Of a stretch of DNA of 64,000 nt, positions 46,102 to 56,594 are shown in pieces. How positions within the stretch are numbered: position 1 is the stretch's first letter; every line of letters starts with the position of its first letter. Source of the DNA: Boletus sp. NGJ (lineage: Eukaryota > Basidiomycota > Agaricomycetes > Boletales > Boletaceae); NCBI GenBank assembly GCA_019096195.1, contig JAGTXK010000239.1:248001-312000 (forward strand), given 5' to 3'. The translations under genes were made by a program, and so were the position numbers. The notes under the pieces are model-generated. The model had not been told where the DNA came from and ran no database searches. It saw only the letters and a list, made by a program, of their open reading frames with translations.

Positions 46102-46592
46102 TTCAAGTTGAGCAACTTGGATGAAAAGAACGTCTTTGGAGGTTAGGATTCTGGTAGTGCTAGCACTGAGGGCCTTGAAGTTAAGCGCTGAAATTGAGAA
46201 GTAGCAGTTGGCACTGGGGAATTTGCTGTCGCACTTCAAGGCAAGCGTTTGCACGAATCAACGCTCAACTTAAGAATTAAAGTCAAAGAGTCGCCAGGCA
46301 GCTCAAATTGCAGCGTGGCCAACACGTTGTCCCTTGCCAGTGGCGAACGGTGGCGGCTTCGAAAGCCGAGCCATGGCCATTCTGGCGTGTTAGTAATACC
46401 CAATGAAGTTGGCTCCAGGCGAAAAAGATGAACGTCGACTGACTCGACTCGTTGAATGAGACCTATTGGACACAAGCTTATAACCAACACATTTTCGATC
46501 ACAACACTACATGATGAACATTTCGCAGTCATATCGACTTGCTCGATCAGTAAAAAAAAACGTCCATACTTCGGGCGAATACCCTAACCAAG

Positions 46593-49287
46593 TTAATAAA
46601 GGTAACGGAATCCCCTCCGACGGCGGATGGCTTCCTCGAACGAGACACCTTCCAACCTGGCTGCCTCCTCGACACGCTCCCGCTCGGGACCTTCCATGAG
46701 CTCCCGTTCTTCCCGTTCCATCCGTTTGTTCTCGCGAATCAGCATTTGTCGCATGACTAATCACACACATACGTGAGCATGCATTCGACCGAGGCAGTGA
46801 AACGAACAAAAGCAGTGGGTGTAGGGTGGGGCACGCCTCAACTTACGGAAACTCAAGGCGCTCGAGAGCACGAGACTAGAGAGCGCGATGACCATCGATT
46901 GATGGTACTCCGGACCCCAGTTGGCTTTCCATATGTATGACCCCATCCTAAGGGAGTCAGCTAGCATCTTCAAGTGACACTACCCTTCTAGGGCACCAAA
47001 TGACATACGCACACGTTCCCGAGGTTTCCGAATCCATTGACCAGACCTAGTGCCACCGATCTCTTCGCAGGTGGACGTGGAATCGTATGTGAGACCCATG
47101 TCAAGGTGAGTGCGAAGCCTATGTAACATGTTTTAGAACCTTGAGGGATGCTTGCTGTACACCATACGTACCACAATAGCCGGTGGTCATGAGGAAAAGC
47201 GAAAAGTACCTTCCACCGGTGGACATGGTCGCTAAAGAAATAATGTACCCGAGGATGACGGCCCACCACCAGCCTGTTATGTGGAAAAAACGCTCTCCGG
47301 TTCGATCTACAAAAATGCCTCTGGATCAGCAGTCAACTTCAACCTTGACTGCAGGCGTTACTTGCCGCAGTTCCATGCATTAATTACACAGCATATCGAA
47401 GCGAACACCCACGGAGGTCTGTACCCAAAGGATCATTAAAATGAGGGGCCAAATAAACGTCAACCCACTCACGCAGACATCAAGAGGGTATTAGTTGTGC
47501 CGTACCCGAGAGTTGCAGTCAAGCTAGGAAACGAATTTCGTGAGCATCACAGCAATACATTGCGTACTCGCCGGAGACTCACGTCGGGAAGAAGTTGATA
47601 TAACTCAACCCCAAGAGTTGAGAACATGTTATGAACATGAAAACCCAAACCTTGATATCGCGAATAGCGAGCTTGAAGCCGTCGAAAATTCTGTAGGAAA
47701 AAGCCAAACATCGTACGTTTTCGCATCACAACAGAGTCCAGAAGTGAGCAGAGATCACGTCAGCTTCTAGAATTAGACACGCACGTCGTATCGGCAGAAT
47801 CCTGATCAGCTTCTCCTGCATCTTCTGCCAGTCTCACTTGCGCCAAGCGGCGTTCCGCAGGAGACAGCCATCGCGTGTTGTGGGGCTGACAACGGAATGA
47901 AGTCGGTTAATAAATAAATGCCGCTGTGCTACTCGACACCCACGTAATCTGGGAGAAGCCAGCTGGGAGTCACGGGGAGGACGATTAGGTTCCAAAATAC
48001 GTTCCCTGACTTTGGAAGATGAGGCACGCACATGGTCAGCAGTCCGACGAACATCGTGATGGCACCCTAAACATAAACACAACCCATCACGTCAGCGGTG
48101 TCCAAAAAGAAGCCCTTAGCATCAGAAAGTACCTCGATGTAGAACAGCCTTGTAGGTCCATGAATGAGCCGGGGCAGCATGGGGAAGAGTTCAACTGCTT
48201 ACCATCTCCATGCAGCAATCCCGAGTTTTCCTTGCATGTTTCCCAGAATTCCAGCCGCTACGAGCTGATAACAGATATAACTTGGGAATTTCCTCCACGG
48301 AGACTGGACTTACACTACCAAATGCGTTTGATATTAGTAGGCCAACGTAGAAAACGGCTGAGCGTAGTGCCAGTTCCTATGAGTGTATGCAGGTGAGAGG
48401 AGTAAAGGGAAGAAATAGAGGGATGCTGAGCCTACTTTCTTGGTGTACCACCTCGATAACAGGTACATGCACCCCGGATAGAAGGCCGCCTACAACAGAG
48501 AATCGAGCCAAATGACGAGGGTAATTTTCCAAAAAAAAAAAAAAAACATACTTCAGGAAGCCCGATGAATATACGACATGCCATGATGCCAGCAAAGTTT
48601 TTCGTGATCTGTAAACAGAACTGAGTAACATGCCAAGGTCTCATGGAAAGACGAGACCGACTCCAGTCAGTGCGCTCGTTAAACCCCAGCCCACGACGCA
48701 CGCTCCAATGTAGAAAGACGGCCTTTACATCATGTAGGCGCCGTCAGTCCATCAACGCCTGACAATATGCATGATATACAGACCTTGATATATAACCCAA
48801 GATCTAAGTAGACTTTTGAGCACGAGGATACAACACTGAATAATATCGAGATGTACCATGTTGGAGGGGATCTGCGCAGGGCAGTAAGATGCATATAGAA
48901 TGGCGAGAACAGTTTGATATTGGATATCTATACCCGAGTCAAAGGTGAACTCATGCTAGGTGGGGAACCAGATTACCAGTCAGGCCAAGATCCGCCTCTA
49001 AACCCTGAAGTCTAGCGGCAGTGATAGCCACACGCTACACAACCCAAGAAATATTCGATCCGTGAACAACGCCGCCAAACCGTGACAATGAACAAACTTA
49101 CGTCGATATAATTCATCAAGTAGATGACGACGACAGTAGGCATCAACCTCATGTCGAGCTTATGCACGAAACGGCGCTCTGCTCCCTTTCTGTTCTGTTC
49201 TCTCAGTAGGACAAAGTCGTCTGGTTCTCCTTGTATCGCCCCCACATTCTCCGTGAACGACTCGGACTTCTTCTCGCCGAGAGACAT
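46593..49287 (-). CDS. MFS transporter, anion:cation symporter family, copy 1
   Basis: Members of this family (Dal5, Tna1, Seo1 and relatives) import organic anions such as allantoate, nicotinate or pantothenate with protons. ATG at 49287 begins MSLGEKKSESFTENVGAIQG. The first membrane helix region RRFVHKLDMRLMPTVVVIYL with MNYID, then RVAITAARLQGLEADLGLTD and YQTVLAILYASYCPAQIPSN, are standard. A mid-gene intron begins GTATG directly followed by a T16 run (A16 at 48531-48546 on the plus strand), after MACRIFIGLPE. The next exon reads AAFYPGCMYLLSRWYTKK. The cytosolic C-terminus is RQMLIRENKRMEREERELME, with the block PERERVEEAARLEGVSFEEA, ending FRYLY, TAA at 46593-46595. About fourteen exons. 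The substrate is unknown. It is paralogous to copy 2 at 50.6-53.1 kb. Confidence 0.87.
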
Positions 49288-50590
49288 CGCTGTTGCGCAA
49301 AAAAGGCGGTAATGGCAGAACGGCGGTGGAGTTCGACTGGACTGTTCATCTGACTTACAAGGCATCATTTATATACCCACAGCAGATGAGAGTCAACGCC
49401 ACGAACCACATGACCTGCTGAAGTATGTCAGATGTTCAGCACAAAGCGCTGGAAATAACGGGAAACAGCCCAACTGCCCCGGAATGTCAATGGGTACCCA
49501 CAAACACCGTCCGCTTAAACATAATGCGCAAGGGCCGGGACGGGACGGTGTTCTACAGGCGCAATACCCGGGTGATCTATGAGAGTGAATGCAGGCACCC
49601 GAGGACGTACACTTCCTTTTCAGGAAGGGATCAGAAGAGAAACCAGATCCCTGATTCAGCAGTGTTGACATGCCCATTTCGTCGATGTCAATGAGCACTA
49701 ATAGGTCGACGGACTAGCTATGCAACACATGAACGGTCAAGCCTTAGGAACAGACATCACAATAAGACCTACGAAGCTGTGAAAGACTGTGGGACGGGGA
49801 CAGAACGTCAGTCCCGACTTGAGGGGTAACTGGAGACTCCCCATCTCCGGTCTTCAGTGCGTGAGGCGCATCCAAGTCCCTGCCAATCTCCGCGACTTTG
49901 CCGATGATGATCACAAGACGTTCGATTGTTCGCCGAATACACACAATAGCGCCACCTGGACCTCCTTCCTCATCGAGCGTGTCACGGGTATAGAACATCG
50001 CTCAAGCTTGGGAAGGTGCTGCTCGTAAGCCACCAGATATAACTCCCGCAAGTACTAGACTCGAGAGAGAAATGAAGACCATCAATTCTTCTCGGTTACA
50101 TAGGGCCCGCCACAGCTTTGAAGCAGGTCGTCTACCTCGTGGCGGGTCGAACCAGTGGCTCCAAGACGGTGCAGAGGAAACACCTCTCCGAACGAACCCA
50201 CGGAGAACTAGAAAAACCATTGAGTGTACGCAGGCATGTCAGTGGCAGACGTCGTGGTGTGAACCCAGGAATTATACGAGAGCACTTACCACCAACCGTA
50301 CTTGTTTGCAGTTCCGAGTTCACCAATTGATCGTAATGCCATGATACAGTCCTGCACAAACATGATCAAGGAAATAAGTAATGAACATTGTCTCATTGAT
50401 CGTCCAAGCGGTAGCAAAGGTGCATCGCCACCCGGTTAAGAACTTGTTCAAGTCCTATTTACACTCCGATTCATACATTTCGTACTCCGCATGCTATGCC
50501 GAGGGTACATTCCAGAACCGGCACCCTGCGATACCGGGCCATGGAACGTTGAACGGCAGCCGGCTCGGCATCGAAACCACCTCCAGATAA
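49288..50590 (-). other. 1.3 kb between MFS copies, possible small membrane-protein gene
   Basis: Minus-strand pieces look partly coding: IMALRSIGELGTANKYGWW ends at GTAAGTG (about 50290), then a frame with MVFISLSSLVLAGVISGGL (about 50030), TLDEEGGPGGAIVCIRRTIE with RLVIIIGKVAEIGRDLDA (49850-49980), SFVGLIVMSVPKA (about 49745), and DIDEMGMSTLLNQGSGFSSD (about 49640). Two hydrophobic segments suggest a membrane protein. The pieces do not match MFS sequence, so this is not a third decayed transporter copy. I could not assemble a start or recognise a family. Confidence 0.3.
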
Positions 50591-53112
50591 CTAGTACAGA
50601 TAACGGAACCCCATTCTGTGTCTCACAGCCTCGTCGAACGAAATCCCCTCCAACTTGGCTGCTTCCTCAACCCGCTCCCTTTCAGGTCCATGCATCAAAT
50701 CCAACTCGGCGCGTTCCATCCGTTTGTTCTCCCGCACGAGCAAAACACGTATGACTAAGGTCCATGTTTCGAGCCATGGGGGTCAGTCGTTACTTCAAAA
50801 GCATCTCGAACAAAAACAATGGAAATGGAAATACACACCAAAACTGAGAAAAGTCGCAAACACGAGTGCACAGACCGCAATGATCATCGATTGATGGTAC
50901 TCGGGGCCCCAATTCGATTTCCAGATGTAGGATCCCATTCTGTCAAAACGCACCGTTCGTGAGACGAGCGTACACGCATGGGACGAACATGACTACGTAC
51001 ATACTCCCCAGGTTTCCGAACCCGTTCACGAGGCCGATCGCCGCGGATCGTTTGGCCGGTGGCCGAGGGACGGCATTTGCCACCCATACCAACGTCAGCG
51101 CACACCCTAACACAACGCGTGCGCGCGCAAACAATCAGACAAGGATAAATTTTGGACGACAGGGCAGGGCAAGGCACATACCGCAATATCCGGACGTCAT
51201 GAGGAACAACGAGAAATATCTCCCAGCCGTCTTCATCGTCGACAAGGAGATGATGTAGCCAACTATGACGACCCACCACCAGGTGCTCAGGTGGAAGAAC
51301 CGTTCGCCAGTGACGTCTGCATACATACGTGTTCACCAAGTCAAACCTAATCTGTTAGACAGAGCAAAGTGCTCACCAGCATGCCGCGCATTGATGATCG
51401 TAATGATGGCTGTAAAGATCCACGGTGGGCTGACCAAACGTAGGGATTAAGTGCCAGGAATGAATGAATGAAACGGTACAAAACATACGCTGCCATCAAC
51501 AAAGTGTTCGACGTCGAATAGCCGAGAGTGGCAGTCAACCTGCACCCAAGTATGCGTGGCCTCGATCAGAGTTCTCCATTCGCGAAACACTCACGTTGGG
51601 AAGAAGTTGACGAAACTGAGTCCCAACAGTTGGGAACAACACATGAGCATGAAAACCAGGACCTTGGGATCTTTGAGCGCCAACTTCAGACCTTCAAAGA
51701 TCCTGCAAGCGCAGTCGGTATTTGGAACTTCGAGGAGACATGACGACGTACGAGTCTTGTTGAGAATCCTGATCGGCTTCGGCAGCATCTTCCGCAAGCC
51801 GGACTTGTGCCAAATGTCTCTCTGCGGGACTCAACCACTTGGTATTGTGCGGCTACCGGAGTCAGCAAAAGAACTCAGGGACTTGTGGGATCACACCACC
51901 GGGACTCGGACGTACATAATCCGGAAGCAGCCACCTAGGAATATCGTTGAGTGGAGTGGAAGCAAGCATGGATCACAAGCATCGGACGCACATGGTTAAG
52001 AAACCAACGAAGATCGTTATTGCGCCCTCGATATAGAAAAGCCTGCGTTTGGAGTGATATCAGATAACATGTTCGCTATAACAAAAGCCAAACCTGCCAT
52101 CTCCATGCTGCGATGCCCATTGCCCCGTCCATGTTTCCAAGAATACCCGCAGCCCACAACTAGGCGCCACCGAGAAGTCAGGAGCTCGAATGGAGAGACA
52201 GAACACGGAAAGGCTGACGCTGCCAAAAGCATTGGAGAAAAGCAGCCCTATGTAGAGAATGGCAGATCGCAAAGCCAGTTCCTACAAGGAGAAGGATCAA
52301 TCGAAATCTTATAACGTGACCGGTGTAACACAAACCTTCCGTGTATACCACCTTGATAAAAGATACATAATGCCAGGGTAGAATGCAGACTGAAATAGCA
52401 TCTATTATCCGTCGTCCTGATCTCGATGGATTCAGTTGCCTTACCTCCGGCAACCCGATGAAGACACGACAGGCCATGATACCAGCAAGGTTGTGCGTGA
52501 CACCAGTGAGAGCACTCGTTAAACCCCACAGGACGACACAGGTACCGATGTAGAGGGTGGGTCTAAGAAGGGCTGAAGTTCCGCGGCCATGCTACGTGCA
52601 AATGTGAAAATGTGACTAACCTCGAAATATAGTTAAGGGCCTTGAGACGGTTCAAAACTACTGCACTAGCAGAGATGCTGGACTACCTACTATGTTAGAA
52701 GGAATCTGTGCCGGACAATACGATGCATAAAGGATCGCCACTACTGTATCATACTGAATATCTATCATCTTGGTGAGTTACCAGACCCCACCGACAAGCG
52801 AGAACATACCGGACAAACCCAAATCCGTCTGTAAACCCTTGAGCCGAGCAGCCGTGATCGCGACGCGCTGCAATATCACAGAGAGAGGTCAACACAACGC
52901 GTGCGCGCCGCACCACAGACAGAACGCACATCGATGTAGTTCATCAGATAGATGACGACGACGGTGGGTAATAAACGAAAATCGAGCTTCCGGACAAGTC
53001 GCCGTTCCGCAATTTGTCGTTTTTCCACCTGCAGTATTTCTTGGTGGCCATTCACGCTGACCGCGGTATCCTCTTCGTACGATTCACGTTTCTTCTCGGG
53101 TTCGATCGACAT
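50591..53112 (-). CDS. MFS transporter, anion:cation symporter family, copy 2
   Basis: Tandem paralogue of copy 1 in the same orientation. ATG at 53112 opens MSIEPEKKRESYEEDTAVSV. The first helix reads RRLVRKLDFRLLPTVVVIYL, MNYID as in copy 1. Later exons show VAITAARLKGLQTDLGLS, FKPSQPLVVGSNVV-like helices in short exons, and MACRVFIGLPE followed by an exon starting SAFYPGIMYLLSRWYTRK-type sequence (52340-52390). The C-terminus RVLLVRENKRMERAELDLMH, GPERERVEEAAKLEGISFDE and GFRYLY, TAG (50591-50593), is clearly homologous to copy 1 but diverged in sequence, so the duplication is not recent. Intron positions appear shared, which supports duplication of a complete gene. Substrate unknown; nicotinate-type or carboxylate substrates are possible for the family. 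Confidence 0.86.
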
Positions 53113-54304
53113 GATGAAGACAAGAGGGAAAAGTGGTGCTATCAACTTGCATGACCCAACCTGGGATATAAAGAACACTCGAATGGGTCATCCGTTACTC
53201 GGCTAACTGTACGCGGAGACTTCTCTTGATCATCAAAGCGCTTGACCTTCTTTGGTCGGGCGTCCGAAACGAGCAACGGAATCCGTTCGGCGGAGGTAGG
53301 CGTTTGAGCGTTGTGACGGTCTTTATCATGTCTCAGAGGCCCGCGATGACAGAAAGACAAGAACTGCCCACCGAATCGCCAGTGAGTCGGGTCCAGTGAG
53401 GATGGAACAATTTATGGAAAAGTGTGGTTGGGTGTGGAATCTCGGATACTATGTGAATCTTGTCCGTGTGTTAGGTCGTTCTTCCCCACACACGAAAATT
53501 CGTGTGCTGAGATTGGGTTGTAAAGGGCTGTATGCTGGTGCCTAGTGATGGCATGACCTACAGGAGTATTTGTCTGGGCACAAAAGTCGTGAATAGGTCC
53601 CGGACTCAGTGAGAAACCGCTGATATCGAATATGATCCGCGGGAGTGTCCGAGAGATAAAAGACAATAACAAACATTGTGGCTCACTAGGTCTAGGTCCA
53701 TCATTTCTCGCAGCACATATTGAACGAGGAGAAAACAATTCCCATTCAAGTCTATTGTGGAGAAGAATCATGTTGCCGGCGGCCACGACTGGATCAGTAA
53801 GAGTTGGTTTAACCCAACGACTGGCAATCGCCAGTAGAATGCTAAACTGAAAGTGCTGCAAGACCCTCAAAGAAGAGGCTATAGTCATGGCATCACTGAC
53901 TGGATCGACTTGAACCTAGCTCGTTAAGCAGCGACGTAGTGGACATATGGAATCTAGAATTGGGGACCTGCATCGGTGGATCCAACAGAGAACCGTCGAC
54001 TGATCCCCGAGCACGTTTGAAAGACTCCAAGTTGTGGTAGCAACCTGAGACAGACAAGCCGCCCGACAGCGCAGACGTTCTCATCCCACTCAGCACTGAT
54101 CTGGGAGTGTGAGTAATATAAATACATGTATGACGGGACAGCAAATTCCGATAGGTACAACGCCTCGAGTGAGATAACCATCATCTGTTGCCGACAGAGG
54201 CGTTCAGAAAGCGCTTGTAAACAGTTTCAGAAACCAATGTAAATCGATCTTACATGTAACAAAGAACACCGCCAGCGCGGCTGAGCGGGGCAGTCACCAG
54301 TGTA
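53113..54304. other. Intergenic stretch, nothing recognised
   Basis: Short frames (53412-53888 minus, 53893-54184 minus) lack motifs and splice support. This is the promoter side of MFS copy 2 and the 3' flank of the small gene at 54.3 kb. Confidence 0.4.
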
Positions 54305-54590
54305 TCATGGCTGGACAGGCTCAGGCAAAGGTGGTAGAGGGGGAGGCATGTCTTGTCGATGCGATAAGGTTAGTGAAAGTGCCATCGCGACAGTGTGCAC
54401 ATGCGATCTTACCCATCGAGTGATGGATAGAGGAATCAGTGACCTTGGACGATTTGTCGACGGTGGTGGAATTGTTTGAGTTGCTGGCTGTACTGTGGTT
54501 GCTGTTGTCTGTAAACGTTTGATCTCCGGTCACGTCGTTCAAGGTGGCATGAGAGAGATTGACATTGGATGCCCCCTGAAAAAAAGGCAT
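54305..54590 (-). CDS. Tiny Asn/Ser/Thr-rich protein (FFQGASNVNL type)
   Basis: There are two exons. The first, from ATG at 54590, encodes MPFFQGASNVNLSHATLNDV followed by the block TGDQTFTDNSNHSTASNSNN, and ends SIHHSMG at GTAAGATC. The second, after AG near 54347, gives MPPPLPPLPEPVQP and TGA at 54305-54307. The protein is about 80 residues and polar. The 'FF..A.n.nl..a.fn.V.GDq' start is a motif I associate with short agaricomycete proteins and the N-termini of some larger fungal proteins; its function is unknown. The start codon lies 129 bases from that of the divergent PARG gene, so the two probably share a promoter. Confidence 0.65.
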
Positions 54591-54719
54591 TGTTGGATGG
54601 ACGAAACGGCGCTCTGGACAAGCCAACGAGGGTTGCGTGGGAATGTCTTTATAATTTTGTGAACAACAGGACACTGCCACCAAAAATCGACAACGACCAT
54701 TACCATCACCACCAACGCA

Positions 54720-56021
54720 ATGACGAGAAAGTCTACTCGAAGAGTGCCTCAAGGTAGGGCACGCTCCAGCACTCCCATACATCCTTTGACTGCGATAAAG
54801 CAGCCATCCGTCTCCATCGCGCGCTCAAAGCAGCGCAAGCAAGAGTACTTCAAACGTCAACGAAGACGACTGGCATTTGCAGCCCAACGCGAGAAACGTT
54901 CGGAATGGGTCGAGACGGCTCGTGATACCCAATGGATCGTCCTTGGCGATGGAAAGTATACCACACAGAGACCCTCCGCTCATTCCCTTCCATCGGTGAC
55001 TCCGTCACCTTTCCAGTATGCGATGCCAGTGGCTGTGGTCGACCCTCAAGGAAACACACTCCCCAACGAGGTGCATTCTTTCTACGATATCGCCCCTCAG
55101 ATTGTCATCAGCCAACAAGGCACCACGTTTTACCCGCATTGCTCTCCTGATCTTGCCAACTGGCGTGGGTCTAGGGCAAGCGCACCCACGTCCGAATCAA
55201 GCATTATTCGATTCGTACCCAAGTCCACTCTAACCGCCGCAAGACACTTGATTACCGAAAACCTGCGCTTCACTAGGCAATATCCAAACGCACTCCCTAC
55301 TTCCTCTGTAGGTGTCCTGTCCTTTGCATCTGCTAAGCGACCAGGTGGTGGGTTCTTGCATGGAGGCGACGAACAAGAGGAAACCCTTGCACGATCGACA
55401 TCGCTTGTAGCTAGCTTACGATCAGCGCAGGCAAAGGAATTTTATCGGACCCACAGGAAGTTTTTAAGCGCCGACGGTGCCGGTCTGCACGATCATTCCA
55501 TGGTGTATAGTCCTGGTGTTGTCGCATTTCGTAGAGATGACGATGACGATATCGATGACGATCCAGCACCGTCGCGTTCGAGCTCGACCATCGCACCCTA
55601 TCTTATCAATGTCCTCTCAAGTGTACCTGTGAACGCCGCTGCCATTCGTCAAAATTACCTTATCACCTCTTCAGATGCACACGTCTTTGAGGAGGGTATG
55701 CGAGACACAATGCGGGACCGCATGGCACGTGCGTTGCGTATTTTTGAGATTCGTGGTGACCGCGCGCTCGTCCTCGGTGCATTTGGATGTGGCTCCAGCC
55801 AAAACAGCGTCGAGATGGTAGCCGAAGTTTGGGCAGAGCTGTTGGTCTGCGGAACTCAAGAAGGAACAGAAGGAGGTAAAGAGGAAACAAAGCCCGCCAA
55901 ATTTAAGGGGGTCTTCGAGGAGATTGTTTTCGCAGTGCCAGGGAAAATCTTCGCACCGTTTAAGCGTACGTTTGAAATGAAGGTTCTCGAGATGGAAGTG
56001 ATTTCAGCGACAAGTGAGTAG
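54720..56021 (+). CDS. Microbial-type poly(ADP-ribose) glycohydrolase
   Basis: PARG enzymes strip poly(ADP-ribose) from proteins after DNA damage. The gene is a single exon of 433 residues. The catalytic signature GGG-x(6-8)-QEE is intact: GGGFLHGGDEQEE at residues 209-221, in the context VGVLSFASAKRPGGGFLHGG, with the two Glu that act in catalysis. The flanking strand VYSPGVVAF and the C-terminal macrodomain-like block RALVLGAFGCGSSQNSVEMV, AEVWAELL, are typical of the bacterial-type family (TIGR02452/DUF2263). The N-terminus is basic and Arg/Lys-rich (RSKQRKQEYFKRQRRRLAFA), which may serve as a nuclear signal. An acidic insert (DDDDDIDDDPAPS) lies mid-domain. The neighbouring small gene is divergent. 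Lack of introns fits a bacterial origin long ago or simply intron loss. Confidence 0.92.
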   Translation: MTRKSTRRVPQGRARSSTPIHPLTAIKQPSVSIARSKQRKQEYFKRQRRRLAFAAQREKRSEWVETARDTQWIVLGDGKYTTQRPSAHSLPSVTPSPFQYAMPVAVVDPQGNTLPNEVHSFYDIAPQIVISQQGTTFYPHCSPDLANWRGSRASAPTSESSIIRFVPKSTLTAARHLITENLRFTRQYPNALPTSSVGVLSFASAKRPGGGFLHGGDEQEETLARSTSLVASLRSAQAKEFYRTHRKFLSADGAGLHDHSMVYSPGVVAFRRDDDDDIDDDPAPSRSSSTIAPYLINVLSSVPVNAAAIRQNYLITSSDAHVFEEGMRDTMRDRMARALRIFEIRGDRALVLGAFGCGSSQNSVEMVAEVWAELLVCGTQEGTEGGKEETKPAKFKGVFEEIVFAVPGKIFAPFKRTFEMKVLEMEVISATSE

Positions 56022-56594
56022 TCGAACGGGGTTCGCGCGTTTGTAGGTTTCTGATGGTATCCAAAGTTGATGGTGTGTTTTCTTCATCGCCTTTGTAATT
56101 CCTGTTCGTCTAGCTGGTTTCGTATCTTAACTGTCTTCCCCTACGGTACCGATTATGAATGTCGATTACTCGCGGGTTTGCTGTCCAAACCGTGGGTCGG
56201 TCAGCAGGGCCCCCAAATTATCTACTTTGATGGATACAACATGCTCATTTCAGATGCCAACGGAGCTGCTGTCAGGAGGTTGTATGTTCGATGACACGAT
56301 GGCATATTTACGTATCTCTTGCTGGGACTTGCGGATTCTCTCTCGCGTCAAGGTACTCTAATTGAGTCCACATAGACTCCCGTATGTCGCTGGTACTACA
56401 GTGGTATATTGTACAACCGTAACCGGCCGAAAGCGCAGCACACTCCAGCCAAGTATAGTGATCATGCCATCTGGCGCCAATTCCTATGCAGAAATTAGAT
56501 CTGGTACTGCATATCATTTCAAGTGTCGATGGTCATTGATATATCACAAGTCAAACGATATTGATGTCGAGCAATCCAACATACTCGGGCGCAT
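56022..56594. other. Convergent intergenic stretch
   Basis: This lies between the PARG stop and the end of the epoxide hydrolase relic. Only chance-length frames are present. Confidence 0.45.

Noticed and set aside
49288-50590. Third, decayed MFS copy between the two transporters
   Set aside because: None of the pieces matches the conserved MFS blocks seen in the two flanking copies.
53412-53888. 158-codon minus-strand ORF
   Set aside because: No motif, no splice support, irregular composition; most likely chance.
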